A DNA stretch of 64,000 nt from Haematococcus lacustris (lineage: Eukaryota > Chlorophyta > Chlorophyceae > Chlamydomonadales > Haematococcaceae), in contig JASKMD010000015.1 of the NCBI GenBank assembly GCA_030144725.1, positions 2,671,425-2,735,424 of the forward strand, in the 5' to 3' direction. A program made the translations under genes and the position numbers. Below the pieces are notes generated by a model. The model ran no database searches, was not told the origin of the DNA, and saw only the letters and a program-made list of their open reading frames with translations. This document shows positions 49,801 through 64,000 of this stretch, in pieces (position 1 is the first letter of the stretch; each line of letters begins with the position of its first letter).

Positions 49801-52800
49801 AGCTGCACTGCACTCTACTTGCTTTCCCGGCCCACCTGCAGCTCTAGTCCTGGACACTGGGGTGGGGTGTAGCTTCACCGCTCTCCACCACCCACCTGTG
49901 CTGATCGTACCTTTACAGCCTCTGCTGCTATTCCCATCACGCATTGTGACCTGTCTGATTGTTAAAAGGCCCCTGCTGCCCCGCACACCACACTCACGGC
50001 TGCCTCCTGCCCTTCGCTTCACCCGCAGCTGCTTGGACACGGTGATGAGGGTGGTGCAGAGCAGTTCCCTGAGCGACACCGCCCTGCAGTGCAGCGCCCT
50101 GGACGCCGTGTGCAGCCTGGTCAAGTCTGACGACCAACAAAAGGTGCGTCGCCAGGCTGTTTGAAGGGCCTCCCAGCAGCCTCATGACCTGAAGATGCTT
50201 GCTAGGAGGGAGGGGTCAAAGTCAGCAGTGGTTAGCCTGCCTGGCCACCCTGCCCTCTTTACCACTGGCCCCCATGCACGCGGCCTTCAGCCCACCTGCC
50301 TGACATCATCGTGATCCCATGGTGCCTGCTTTAGGCTTAGGACCAGACAGCCACGATGCAGAGCTCAACAGCGGTTGCCATCACAGCCCATAGTGAGGGG
50401 CAATGCAGCTAGCAGGCAGCATCACCAGTCATCGTATGGAGCTGCTCCTGAGCTGCACACTCTGCCGGGGTTTGAAAAAGTGTGCGCATGCGCATAGGGG
50501 CACATGCGCATGGCATGTAATGTATCCTCTTGACATGTTGAGACCGGGTCATTAGCCTTAGCCTGCAGTACACAGACACGACCCCGACCTGGCCAAGTCA
50601 AGCAGCCCCTGCTCAGTTGAACCTACAGGGGCACACCAAACCTGCCTGCTCCAAGCTAACCTTGACGCCCCTGCCCTGTGCTGCGCAGGAGTTGCTGTGG
50701 CAGCACCCTGGCAAGACGCGGCTGCTCAGCCTCCTGGCTGCCAAGCTGCCCCACTCACAGCTGGCGGAGGTGCTGTGCATGCTGCGCAAGGTAGCCTTCA
50801 CCACCTCAACTGCCACCGCCACCGTCACCCCAGACGCCGCCCCCACTGCCCTCACCTTCCCTGCCCACACTCGTGTCCGCCCCCGCCCCCCTGCCCCCAC
50901 ACCCCTCACCCCCAGCCCACCTAGCCCAGCCGCCACCTGCATTGACGCTGCAGCCTACAGCCCAGCCATCGACAGCAACGCCATCCCAGCACGCCCCAGC
51001 CCCCCTCCCCAGCTGCTGGAGCCTGGACTGTTGGCAGCAGTGGCGGGCGTGATCAGCCCCATGATGTCCCATGCAGCCATGCTGCGCGCCCTGCGCCTGC
51101 TGAAGATGTGCGCTGAGGGGGGCCAGCACCTGCACCTGGCTGCTTGGCACACTGTGGTGTTCAAGCTGGTTCCCCTGCTAAGGGAGCCAGGCTCATGTGA
51201 GGCAACGCTGGATGTGCTGCTGACCCTGAGCGAACAGCCTTCCGGAGCATTCCGCAACATCTTCATGGCAGCAGGTTAGTACCGCCTCAGTGCTCAATTT
51301 GCCACACCCCTATTCCTGGTGGAAAACTTGCTTGCCTGGCCTGGGGCCACCCGCCTGCCACGCCACCTGCCCTTGCTGCCCCTACCCTGATGAGCAGGCC
51401 CACACACCCAGTCCCCTGAACGTCCCCTGCCTCTCCCTGCTACTGTGACTAATCCCTCTGCGGCCTCCCCCCTGCCCTTTTGCTGCCCCTTTCCCTGCTC
51501 TTTTTGCTGGCCCTGTGCCTCCCCTCATGACCCCCCACATCTCCCCAAACATCTTCCCTTCCAGCCCAAGCCACCAGCATCCCCCCCTCCAGCCGACACC
51601 CTTGGCTATCCAGTACAGCTGTTTTGAAATTGCTCACCCCTTGCCCGCCTGCCTCTGCTTCCCCCCGCAGGCGCCGTCTCCCCGCTGCTGACCCTCATGC
51701 TGCACCCCAACGCCTCCATAGCCACCACCGCAGCCTGCGTGGTGTCCTGCCTGTCAGACTCAGGCCTCAGCCAAGAGCAGCTGTGCCGGGAGGCCTCCCT
51801 GCTCACCCTCCTCCGCACCCTAGCCGCCAGCACCCACACTGACGTGCTGGTGGGGGCAGTCTACACCATGAACCGCCTGGCTGCTGCCCGGCCTGGCGTG
51901 GCCCCTTTCCTCGCAGCCAAGGGTACGGTGCAGCTGGTGTCTGGGCTGCTGGGTGCCAGCAACGCCTGGTGCGACCCGGACCTCCAGCTCGGCTGCTGCC
52001 AGCTGGTGGAAAGGCTGCGACCAGGGGGCACCGGCCAGGGGGCAGCAAGCCACCCAGCCTCCCGCTTGCAATCCTCCACGCTCCTACCCGCCCCCAACAG
52101 CGTCCCTGGGGCTGGGGGGACAGCAGCAGCTGGGGTGGCGGTGGCACCAGTCCAGGCGGTTGAACATTGTGCAGGGCGGCAAGAGGAGTGTAGGCATGGT
52201 GGCTGCGGGGCGTGTTGTGAGGGGTCCAGCCAGCACAGCCCGCAGCGCTCCCGCCTCAGTCTGCACCTCCACAGTCCCAGGCCCTGCAAGACCCATGCCG
52301 TCCCATGCGACCTCAGCTCCTGCTGCTCTCTGCCGCCCACCCCTACCCTGCCCTACCCGACCTGTGTGGCCTCTGGGCAAGGGGTCAGGGCTGGCTCCCG
52401 GCACAGCACCGAGGCTCTGGTGGTGGCTGCGAGCTGCAGCACCGCATGTGGCAGCGGCTCTTGCTGCCCAGGCCTGCACAGCCCTGGCTGCCTGCAGCGA
52501 GTGTGCAGCACAGCACTGCCTGGGCACCTGCACCAGCGGCTCGTTGAACAGCAGCCTGGAAACTTCCTCCTGCACAAGGAGGAAGAACAGGCTGGGCGGG
52601 GTGTGGGTGGCTGCCAAGGGGATGGCCAGCAGCCAGGGTGGTGGTGCAGCAGTGGCTGCACATCATCTGACAACGGCACTCCTCTTGAGCTTCACCAACA
52701 TGACGATGATGGGGCGGCTAGGGCTGGGCCTGGGGCTGGGGCTGGGGCTTTCCCTCTGCACCTGACACAAGACAGCCATGGCCGCGTGTCTCTCCACGTC

Positions 52801-55800
52801 CATGTGCAGGCCTGCCTGCCTGCCTCCCTGTCAGGCCATGCCTGCGGGCATGCAAACACGGCCAGCCCATGCAGCCACCCCCTCCACCCATCTGCTGGCG
52901 ACTACCCTCATCAAAGCACATGCAATGTCAGCAGCCACAACAGCGGGGTCAGCAGCGAGTGCTGCCATGCTGCCGGCAGGGTGGTCAAGCTGCCGCCCAG
53001 CAGGCTTTGTCTGAGCAGCGCTTTGAGCATGCCTGACAGCCTGGGCTTTGAGGGGGCAGCAGGAGGGCACACACACGTTGCCCCCCACCCGCCCACCTGG
53101 TCACACTGTGCTCTGCGGTTACCCAAAGGCTGCGCTCCCTGTGGCCTAGTATCCCTCTGCCCTCCTTCCCGCAGCCACAGCCAGCAGCTGGAGTGCCCCA
53201 GCCAGTCAGGGCGCAGCGCTCCCCCGCCTGTCTCCCCCACTGCCCTCAGCAGCAACAGCAGCAGCAGCAGCAGCAGCAGCAAAGAGCTGGTCAGCCAGCC
53301 TGCCAGCTGCAGCGGCAATGACAGTGGGCAGGGCTACAGCCGAGCAAGCTCCTCGGGAATGTGCCCAGTGCCTGAGGGCTGCCCCCTGGCTGTGCCACTG
53401 ATGCCATTCCCGGGCCCTGCCTGCCCCGCCTGCGCCCTCATCCAGTCCCAACCCCGTGCCTGCCTAGGCCAAGCAGCCCCACCCCACATGCTGGTGCTCA
53501 TGCCCAGCACTCCTCCAAACAGCTCTCAACTGCCTAACTACCGCGATAAGTAGGGTGGCGCCGTACCTCATGTGCCCAGGGGCCCTGAACCCCAGCAGAG
53601 CGGGAGCAGAGCAGTGGCTGAGGTGCCTCTCCCCCGGAGGCATGCAGCAGCGGCCTGCCAGCTCCTCGCACTCACCATCCCTCGCTCTTCCTCAGCTGCG
53701 CCAACAACAACCTGCGGGGGCTGGGCACTCCAGAGTGTGGCCTGATTGGGCAAACGGCTACACACCACCTGACCCATTGAGACGGATGCACACTGTGTGG
53801 CACCTAGCAGAGCCCCTGACCTCACTTTTCCCGCAGCAGCGCAGGGTGGTGAAGAAGACCCTGTTGACGGGGTGAGCCACCGCCTCGCCGCCCTGCTGCC
53901 AGGTGATCCACCAGGGTGTAAACAGTGGACAGGGCCCAGGCGCCACCGCGACCTGCGTCCCTGCTCCCGCCTATGGCTGGCATATTCGTATTTAAGCAGC
54001 TGCCGCTCATCGCAGTGCCACCGCCTCGCCCCAGATCTGGGAGCGAGGCCACACTGGCAGGAGAGGCAGCAGCCCTGGTGGCTGGTGCTGCCTGCCCCTG
54101 TCCACACATGGCCTCTACCAACACTCACACCCCCTGTGCCGCTGTGTGGTACACGGACTGGCCCTGGGTGTCAGGTTAGCAGTCTTGATGACGACCCGCT
54201 GCAAACATAAGTGGTGGTGTAGGAGCCGGTGCTATTGTGGCCCGTGTCATCCCCGCTGCGGGTGCGTCTGTACTGGTGATCACAGCCATGTCACTGCAGT
54301 TTATCAGCAGGTTGTGGTTTGTGCAAGGTTGGTGCGCGGTAGGACCACATGGAGCTCGTGGGAGTTTTTGACAGTTATAGCCACATGGAGAAATCTAGTG
54401 GTAGGGAATGTTTGATTACAGGTGCTCATGCAACCCTCACAGCAGCCGCAGGAGGTCAGAGCAGTCACAGGTCAGAAGAGTGCCCTGCAGCCCAAGAAGG
54501 GTTTTGTCACAACAGTGCAGGGGGTGGAGTCATCCACCAGATCATGCTGCGTTAGGCCTGGTGGCAATGGTGATATCTGTACCGCCCTGCATGTTGCCGG
54601 ACGGGTTGTTGCTATGCTTTTGGGGAGTATTATGGTGCGTAGTTTGCTATGACCCTCCCCTTACATCCGTGTGGAGTTAGGCGGAAGTCACACAATTTTG
54701 GTTTGCCCGACTGTGTTTGTCTGCTTTGCTACATGTACTGCATAGTCATTGAGGGCAGGGAACTCTGCTAGCGTTACTTCTGGCTTGTCTGCCATCTTGC
54801 ACAGCTTCACATACAGCAGCTTGACAAACTTGTAGCAAACTGTGAGACCATTGTGGAGTATGGCGTGTGTGTAGCATGCAGCTTGAGCTAACTCGTTATT
54901 TGCAGCATGTGTGCAAGTTGAGATGGGTATGGGTTTGCGTGCAATGTTGCCGCACGCTGTGGTATGAGTCGAGTCGGGTCGGGTCTAGACCGGACAGGAG
55001 CCTTGCCATATTTATGAATGTGCTCATAACAGCTGCTGTGTACACTGCCTGTAGCGGATTATTTCTCGCTCGGATGCCGTTTAAGCCATGCATCGCGTAT
55101 GCACTGTTGTCGAGGCAGCGCAGCAGCAGATTGATAGGTGGCTTACACCGCTTAACCTGTCGGCCGTTCGGCTGCCAGGCCGCCCTCCCCCTCTAGGGGT
55201 TCGGGGCTGTCTGTAACAGACTTCAAGGCAAGGTGTACAAATAAAGGGACACATGGGCTCAAAATGAAGTCATGCAAGTTCTATATTGTTTTGAAAAGAC
55301 ATGGCAAACTTCGCCTGCTGGCTGATGGGAGTCGTGGCAGTGCACTCAAAGTCAGGTGTTCCCAACTAACAGAAAATGACAGGAAACCGACCCTTGGCAG
55401 TAGGACGGCTGTAACTTTGCACTCACTGCGCCAAATGCTATGCTAGATGATTCACAATGTAGCCAACACAGCCAGCTACCTTTCACCCACCCAGAATAAT
55501 TATGCAATCAGTAGGCCGTGCACAGCAACGCATCAAAGTTAGTGTTTTAAATTTGAGCCGTTGCGGAGCATGCAGTCATCGCTGCGACTGCCCGCGTCGT
55601 AGAGGCTGCTCTACACAGCATGCGCGTCGGCAGCAGCAGTCAGATCGGAAAACGATCACGGGAATGTGGCACCGGGCCCACCTCCCCCCCATACCTACAG
55701 GGCAGTGCCACAGCTCGACCATTTGGATTTACAGCATGCTATCTACTAGGTCAAGCATATCTAGCACAGTGTTACATACGCTCATACTCAGCTAAGCCAA

Positions 55801-58800
55801 AAGCTCACTTCGGTCTGTGACCGTCAACTCCCTTAGCAGATCTCAGGGCCAGGGCCATGCAGTCAGTCACACAGCTCCACACCATGACCGATTTTTGACT
55901 CGGCTCCTCTAAGAGTTATACTCCCCTACATGCCATACACCTGCGTGCAAAGTTTCATAGCTCAACTGCCACCCCACAGTGGTGCTCTGGGAGGGGTGGG
56001 CTGGGAGCAGGGTTGTGACTTTGCGTTCTTTCATTTCTTTCATTCATCGTTTCATCATGAAATTTGTGAAATTTCATGAAAGAAATGAAAGACATGAAAC
56101 GGGATGAAAACGCGTGGTTGCCGTGGGAGTTTTGACCTGAAACTTTGCACACAACCCTCTTTAACATCTGCCAACCCAATGCAACAATCAGGATACGATT
56201 TGGTGCACCACATCCACCAAAACCGAAGGTTGTCAAGGATATCCAAAACCAAAGGTTATTAAGGATACCACAGCTCCAAACCATGCTCCCCCACCGTTGC
56301 TGTTCATGCATGATGCCATGCTATTGCCCCCCGCAACACCCCACCAACAGGTGACAAGTGACAACAACACCACACCAACAATAACACCACCACCAACAAC
56401 AAGACCACCACACCACACCACACCACACCACACCACACCACACCACACCACACCACACCACACCACACCACACCACACCACACCACACCACACCACACCA
56501 CACCACACCACACCACCACCAAGCCACATCAAGTATGGTGGCTTGGCTCTCCTAGTGCTGTCCCCTTGGGGGAGGGATGGGCTGGGTCTGTGTGGTGTGT
56601 GGGCATGGCATGGTTAGAGTGGGCTGGCTGGCCGCTACTACTAGCGCCTGCTCCATGCTGCCCGCCCAAGGCTGGCCTTTAGGGAGGAGGCATGGCTAGA
56701 GTGGCATGGCTAGAGTGGGATGGGGGGAGGGTAGGTGGGGTGGCAGGCTCGGAGGTGGCGGTGGTGGGAAGGGGGAGGGAAGGGGGGAGGGGGCAAGGGG
56801 CAGGAGTGTGACCATAAGACCTGCGGCCAACAAGGGGCATCCTTGCAATCATAATGATGTTTGGCAACGCCTCCATGGCTGGGCGTGGTCCAGTGCGATG
56901 GGGAGGGTTGTGTAAGGAAGGAGGCGGGGAAAGAGAGAGGCTGCGCCAAGCTGTTGTTGATGGCTTGGGAGGTAGTGGTGGTGGCAGGACATGCATGACC
57001 ATGCATGATGTTGGCTGCTGCTCTACACCGCTTCCGCCTTGCTTGCAATCACCAAGCCATGCTACACTCGTCATGCACCAGCTGTCTCCAACTGCAAGCA
57101 AACATCAGCCAGCTCAGGCTCAACAAGCTGATTAAAAAGGCCTAATAGCTCAAGGGAAATTGCTGCAGTGTCCTCAGAGCACCTCACAGCGGCTTCCTGG
57201 GCTTTTCATGGCACTTGCAAATGATTCTTCAAGCGCGTATCATGGCACTAGCAAGTTGTTGATAAACATATCCTCACCGCAATGAAGGCAAATCCCGCGA
57301 ACCATTGCGCTCTGATCCAACTGCTGCGCGCGTTGCTTGTGGTTGCACCTGCGGCTGCACCTGCTGTTGTATCTGCGGCTGTGCCTGCGGCCGTGTGCGA
57401 TGCCTTTTCCCGTTAGGCTGTAGAGGGATACCCAGGCCAAATACGTTGTGCTGGAGCACCCGAAGGGCCAGCGAACATGAGCAGCCTCAGCCATCGGGCT
57501 CTACTCGTGCTGCCGGGTGCTGGGGGCTACCGGGATTTCATTTGTTGCAATGAAAGTTACATTTCTTGCACGTGAAAGATTTCAGTGCAAGATTTCATGA
57601 AATACTGGGGTGAATGAAATAGGGGGTGGGCTCGAGGAGGGGGCGAGGGGAAGGGCTGGGAGGGGGTGGGCAGGCTCAACGAGGTGGGCTCCTGCAATGA
57701 TGGGTGGGGGGGGGCGGGCATGGTGGGTCTTTGCATGCCGTGGCCTTGAACCTGCCTGGTGAACATGATGTAACTCTGAAGATGTCAACCCGATAGAAGC
57801 CTGGACTGTTCAATGTGCGACTTGTTTCAAGAGATGCGCCAATGAGTCAAGAACAAACAAAGTGTGTGGCTTTTCCTGTGGGTGCAGCGGCTGCAACACA
57901 GTGGAGGACACAGTGATGCGGCATTACAGAATTACAAAGTTACTTACTTACTTACGCAGTGTAATTACATGTAAATTACATGTAATTACATGTAATTACA
58001 TGTAGTTACACAGGAATTACAGCCCCTTTTTCTCGTCACTGGCTCATTTTCTTCAGCCGACATTGTGAGACTTAAGAGGGTTATCCTTAGACAACCTCTA
58101 ATGACACTCAGAACCGCGATATACGGACATGCCGACCCTCTACAGGGTCCTACCAATACTGACCTTGTGCAGGGTCCTACAGACCCGGTGCAGGGTCCTA
58201 CCGACCCTCTGCAGGGTCCTACCGACCCTCTACAACGGGGCACAAGTCACCTGCACAAGTCAACACTAGTCATCTATCACACAACACCACACCACAACAC
58301 CAATTGACCACAACACCAAGTCAAGACAACACCAGTTCGACACAAATCAACATCACACCACACCACACCACACCACAATGGGCTGGGGTTGGGTTGGGTT
58401 GGGTTGGGTTGGTGCTGGGCTGGGCAGGGGCTGGGCTGGGCTGGGCTGGGCTGGGCTGGGCTGGGCTGGGCTGGGCTGGGCTGGGCTGGGCTGGGCTGGG
58501 CTGGGCTGGGCTGGGCTGGGCTGGGCTGGGCTGGGCTGGGCTGGGCTGGGCTGGGCTGGGCTGGGCTGGGCTGGGCTGGGCTGGGCTGGGCTGGGCTGGG
58601 CTGGGCTGGGCTGGGCTGGGCTGGGCTGGGCTGGGCTGGGCTGGGCTGGGCTGGGCTGGGCTGGGCTGGGCTGGGCTGGGCTGGGCTGGGCTGGGCTGGG
58701 CTGCTACAGCTGAGGGGCATCAAGCACTACCTGGGCTGCCATATAGCTCTCCCACTCCTCTTGCGCCTCAGCTGATGCGTGGTGCTCCTTGCGAGTCATG

Positions 58801-61800
58801 ACCCGTGTGTTGAAGAACACATAGGACATGATCCACATGCACCCTAGCAACAAGCGAGAGCGCCGGTCGCTCCAGATGAACTTGAAGGCACTGAACAAGC
58901 GCTCGGTGGCAGCTGAGGTGGCAGGGATGCTGAGCACGCGCTGCGCCACGACTTGTAGGCGTGGCAGCTTCTTGCCATACCTGCGCCACCAGGCCACTGG
59001 GTTCACTGTCAGGTCCGGCGCAAACCTCTCCATCGTGAGCCCCATGCCGACAGCGTAGTCAGGCTCCAGCCAGGTGTCTAGGAGCTCTAGCCGCGCTGCA
59101 TTGCCAGCTGCATCCTTGCCCTTGCCATCTGCGCTTGCCAGCTTAGCAGCCAGCTCCTCTGCAGCCAACACCTCCTCAACGGTGAGGTTGTGAGGCTTGT
59201 GGCGGTACCGGGGGTCTAGCACGGCAGCCAGGTAGAGAGCGACATGGTGCCAGTAGTCCATGCGCTTGCTGAACACTTGCTCGAGCTCCATCACCTCATT
59301 CACAAACTCCACGGGCACGTTCCTGTACATGATCAAAGAGAGGTACATGGGGTGGGGTGGGGTGGGGTGGGGTGGGGTGGGGTGGGGTGGGGTGGGGTGG
59401 GGTGGGGTGGGGTGGGGTGGGGTGGGGTGGGGTGGGGTGGGGTGGGGTGGGGTGGGGTGGGGTGGGGTGGGGTGGGGTGGGGTGGGGTGGGGTGGGGTGG
59501 GGTGGGGTGGGGTGGGGTGGGGTGGGGTGGGGTGGGGTGGGGTGGGGTGGGGTGGGGTGGGGTGGGGTGGGGTGGGGTGGGGTGGGGTGGGGTGGGGTGG
59601 CAATAAGGAGACAGGAAAGTGGGTCAGGTCAGGTCAGGTCAGGTCAGGTCAGGTCAGGTCAGGTCAGGTCAGGTCAGGTCAGGTCAGGTCAGGTCAGGTC
59701 GGGTGGTGGTGGTGGTGGGGTGGTGGAGGTAGTGGTGGTGGTGGTAGTGGTGGTGGTGTCTCACCTCGTGGCATCACCAAACCACTTATCCACTATGGCC
59801 AAGCCGTAGTGCACGTCAGCAAGGTTGGCGTGATCCGCTTGAATGGCTGTCAACAGCTGAGCCACGGGGACCATCAGCTCCACCAAGCAGTTGTTCAGTG
59901 CCCACCATGCCTCAGACAGCACACGACTCTTGATCCGCTTTGCACGCTCATCAAAACATAAGGGTTAGGGTGGAGTACTGGACCCTTCTATTGCATCCTT
60001 CTATTGCACCCTGTTGCACCCTCCTAATACATCCTTGTCCACAGGTGATGGTTACCTGCGCGAGCTGTCGACTTGCTGCTCGGGGTGGTCCCAGGGTCTT
60101 GCTGCACCTCGGCGACCTCCTTGTTTTCTTGCTTGTACTCTTCAATGGCTGCCGCGAGTTCTGAGAAGGTCTTGGCGATGTTCCCTGCCTGCGTGCTGGC
60201 TAGGAACTTGCTGCATCGCAAGAGATGTCTCTTGAGACGGTCCTTGTTACTGCCCGCCAAGTTATCTTGGCAGTGATTGCACATGTAGCGCAGAATGAAG
60301 TTGACAGCGCCGTCAGTCTCGTCGGGGTCGCTCGCCGGTGCTGTGACGGCCGTCAGCTGTTCCATCACCCAAGCCGACTTTGTCTTGTGCTCAGTCTTGT
60401 GCTTCTTCAAGGATGAGCCTCCTAGTCCACTGGGCATCAAGGGCGGAGGCAGCGATGTGCCTCTCAGCCCGGACGCCATACGCCTCTTAGCGTGCTGTGG
60501 AGCCTCCGACATGTTGGGACGATAGCCGACGGCCTGCTGCGCGAGTCTGTAATTACGTAATTACACGACCGTATGTAATTACACGATTTCCCTGAGGAAA
60601 GCCATGTAATTACAAAGTTACAAAGTTACAGAATCACGCGTGTAATTACATGTAATTTTGTAAAATTACATGTAATTCTGCATCACTGGGAGGACACAGT
60701 GGAGTCAGGCGCTCCCAACATTCAAAAAATGACAGGAAACCGACCGCTGGTAGTAGGACGGCTGTAACTCTGCACTCACTACGCCAAATTTAATGCTAGT
60801 TGGCTCACAATGTAGCTAACCCAGCCAGCTACCTTTCACCCATCCAGAATAATTATCCAGTCAGTAGGCCGTGCACAGCAAAGCTTCAAAGTTACTAATT
60901 CAAATTTGAGCCACAGCGAGGCATGCAGTCATCGCTTCGACCGCCCGCGCCGCTTAGGCTGCTCTACATGAGCATGCGCGTCGGAAGCAGCAGTCGGATC
61001 GGAAAGCGGATGCGGGAATGTGGCACTGAGCCCACCTCCTACTCATACCTGGGGGGCAATGCCACAACTCGACCATTTGGATTTACAACGTGCTACTTAC
61101 TAGGTTAAGCTCCTCTAAGACAGTGTTGCAAACGCTCAGACTCAGATAAGCCAAAAGCTCACTTTGGTCGGTGACCCCCAACTCCCTTAGCCGATCTCAT
61201 GACCAGGGCCATGCAGTCAGACACACAACTCCACACCATGGCCGAATTTGGACTCGGCTCCTCTGAGAGTTACACTCCCCTACATGCCATCCACCTGCGT
61301 GCAAAGTTTCATAGCTCAACTGCCACCCCACAGCCCCGTGGCCCTGATTCTGCTTGGAGAAGATGATGTAACTTCAAAGCTGTCAAACAGATAGAGGCCT
61401 AAGCTGTTTGTTGTGCGGTTTGTTTCAAGAGATCCGCCAATGAGTAAGGAACAACAATTCTATGTCGCTTTTCCTCTAGGTGCAACGGGTGCAACACAGT
61501 GAAGGGCACAGTGGAGGGGGGGGGGGGTGTACCCCGGTGCTACCTTCGTGTGCGCCGACCCAAATGATGTGTTCGGCGAGAAGCGAAGATAGATTATGCT
61601 TCACCGGCCCGGTCAAGGTGCCCTGCACGCCCGGCAGGCATCGCGTTGGGTGTCAGCCGGACATTCCATTTGTGCACAACCAGCTCACTACGCAAGGTAG
61701 ATGGGTTCCCTGCGATGTGGCTCACCGTGCCAAGGAGACCCGTCTCGCCGCTGTGATTTGTTCGCGGACACATGTAGCAGTACACGAGCAAAGACTCCAA

Positions 61801-64000
61801 TGGCTAGCGCTGATGGTCAGATGACGCGCATTGCTTTGCAGCTACCAATGTGACAAACGCTATCGAAAAAGATGCAGTATTGAGAGAGTACTTGCATGCA
61901 TATTACCAACCCCATGTTGGGAGCGCCTGAAGTGGAGGAGGGGGGGCAATCAACCATCCCGGTTACTCCTTGCCGATTTTCGGCAATAAAATAGGTACCA
62001 AAAACGGCAAACCCCCCGCGAGCACCCCGTCTGTAGTGTTTGTCCACGCTGGAGGCCTGTAGGTACGGCATCGCAGGCAAGAGCGGCGTTGAGCTCAATG
62101 GTGAGCCAGCCACATTTATTGGTACACATTTAGGCTGGCCCCACCGATGCTCAGCTCACTAATGTAGGCCATCCTAATGTCCGTGCTCGCTGCTAATGTT
62201 GACCGCGGTTACAACCTGCGCGTTGCAGGCGGATGTCCTGCATCGCGGCCTCTGTGCTGAGAGGGCACACAAAGGGCTCAGCAACTCCTCTCAGTCCCGA
62301 CGCCAACACATGAGCACCTAGACACCGTAGGCAAAAGCGCCCAGGTCAACAGCCTCCTCCTCGACAACCTCCTACACCTGCTGCCCAGGCACCAGGCACC
62401 AAGAGGAGCATGGAGAAGCATTAGAAGACCAGCAGCAAGAAGAGGAGCAGCAGCAGGAAGAGCAGCAGCAATGGAGCAGAGCTGGAGGAAAGCAAAGCAG
62501 AGACTGGAGTGAAAGGAAGAGGGTGGAGGATCAGCACTGGACCGCGTTGAACAAGTGCATGCGGCGCTCGTAAATCAGCAATGCACCACAGATGGAGGAG
62601 TGCTACTCCCACAAGCGCATGCTGGTGCAAAGCGCCTCCAGTCTTCAGTGGATGCTGCTTGGTCCAGCCACGCATGCTGTGGTGTGGCAGGTTCTTGTCA
62701 GCAGGAGAGCCTGCAGCCAAGAGATTCACTGCCTGCTGAGTATGTGAACATGAACTACCGCGTTCCTGTCTAAACCCCTTGCTGGTGGTGCACATACTGT
62801 GAGCAACAAGTCATGCCTGACTCCATCCTTGCTGGTTGCTACCCCAACTCACCACAGAGGCCAAGCCAGCTCCCAGCCTTGCGTTGCCCCTCGCCGCCCC
62901 ATGCCAGCCCTACCCCACCCCCTTCCAGCCCAGCCCCACCCCCTCCCAGCCCTGCCCCACCCCCTCCCAGCCCTGTCCCACCCCCTCCCAGCCCTGCCCC
63001 ACTCCCCCTCCCAGCCCTGCCCCTCCCCCTCCCAGCCCTGCCCCACCCCAGCCCTGCCCCCTCCCAGCCCTGCCCCACCCCCTCCCAGCCCTGTCCCTCC
63101 CCCTCCCATGCCCTGCCCCACCCCCTCCCGGCCCTGCCCCACCCCCTCCCAGCCCTGCCCCACCCTGCCTGCCCTAGCCTTGCGTTGCCCCTGCCCTGCC
63201 CTGTCCTGCCTGTAGGTGTGTGGCAGTGCCGGCTGTGCAGGTAGCAGCGTTGTGTAGGCAGCAGCAATTTGCAGGTGTGCTGCAGTGCATGAGCAGCAGA
63301 TGCAGGCTGCAGTGCATGTATTACAGTGCATGAGCAGCTGCAGCATCAGGCTGTAGTGCATGAGCAGCTGTGCAAGGACAGCAGTAGCAGTGTATGAGCA
63401 GCAGCAGCAGTGTATGAGCAGCAGCAGCAGGCTGTCGGTATGTGGCGGTGCAGGCTGCAGGTAGCTGCAGGCTGCAGGTGTGCTTTAGTGCATGGACAGC
63501 GACAACAACATCAGGTTGTAGTGCATGGGCAGCGACAGCAGCAACAGGCTATAATGCATGACCAGCAGTGCAAGGACAGCAACAGGCGCGGTGTGTGTCT
63601 GGTTGCATGCACAAAGCTGGAGTGGCAACCCAACACTGCTGCGACATGGAAGCTCATTCCAAGGCATGTATCTGGCATGGTCTGCAACGGTCAGGTGCTG
63701 GCAATTTGCGGTTGTTCATATGGACACCACGTTGGTTGTGTAAGACGGGGTTTCCCTGTGATGGGCTACTGCAACTCGAACATCAAGGTCTACAATAGAC
63801 CTAGCGTCCTTGACCGTGCTAGTTGCACGCGTTGCATGGCCTGGATTTGGTGCGTATTTGGTCCAGCTAGCTGTGACACATTTTGGTGTGTATCACTGCC
63901 AGGCCTGCACTTGCTATGCATCACCGTGATGCATACATGTAAGGGGGGTATGTAGCAGGTGACTACCACGTTTGCAGCATTAGCGCATCACCGAGTGGTG

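Overview
The window looks like nuclear DNA of a chlamydomonadalean (volvocalean) green alga, with Haematococcus or a close relative my best guess. The evidence is GC-rich DNA, short GT-AG introns, long Gln/Ala/Pro/Ser low-complexity stretches, CTG/CAG runs, very long five-base microsatellites and the kinds of transposons present. Nothing is bacterial or organellar. Most of the 64 kb is mobile DNA in layers, with a few host genes between.

Host genes that can be supported: a four-exon, probably plastid-targeted DUF2358 (SnoaL-like) gene (14.7-16.1 kb, minus), a leucine-rich-repeat fragment (24.75-25.24 kb, plus), a long low-complexity protein ending in a DUF506/PDDEXK-like domain (25.6-29.1 kb, plus), and a multi-exon armadillo-repeat gene (48.8-53.6 kb, plus). 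Two further ORFs (13.3-14.2 kb and 19.7-21.0 kb) are possible but unrecognised.

The main feature is a set of seven Fanzor-type loci (eukaryotic relatives of TnpB, RNA-guided DNA endonucleases) of at least two subfamilies: E (9.7-10.1 kb), A (16.2-19.1 kb), B (21.9-23.2 kb, minus), F (24.3-24.6 kb, minus, tail only), C (31.5-34.0 kb), D (35.1-38.5 kb) and G (47.8-48.1 kb, remnant). A-D keep the RuvC Asp-Pro-Gly motif, the shifted glutamate in a [DH]-EFRTS motif and the RuvC-III RD-[CV]-[NS]-AALN motif. Each copy is broken in its own way. C and D lie head to tail in a duplicated segment, and B, C and D share a structured 3' non-coding block that is a candidate guide-RNA scaffold.

Other mobile elements: a 3'-truncated Ty3/Gypsy element (about 1.0-6.4 kb, minus) whose gag and pol are separated by one in-frame amber codon; a complete, recent Ty3/Gypsy chromovirus (41,289-46,894, minus) with two 227-bp LTRs, a GGTTG target duplication, a textbook -1 slippery site and a PHD finger after the chromodomain; a complete but internally deleted hAT element (57,911-60,688) with an 8-bp target duplication; a TA-flanked 164-bp MITE (8.4-8.6 kb); and two copies of an unrecognised transposon gene family 'U' (6.4-7.9 kb and 39.6-41.2 kb) with their 3' repeat R1.

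Five-base microsatellites (TGGGG, CCACA, AGCCC, AGGTC) are up to about 520 bp long and repeatedly sit where a transposon has lost internal sequence. The genes do not form a pathway. The window reads as a transposon nest in which indels, deletions and satellite growth have disabled most elements. Long-read assembly errors could mimic some of the frameshifts.
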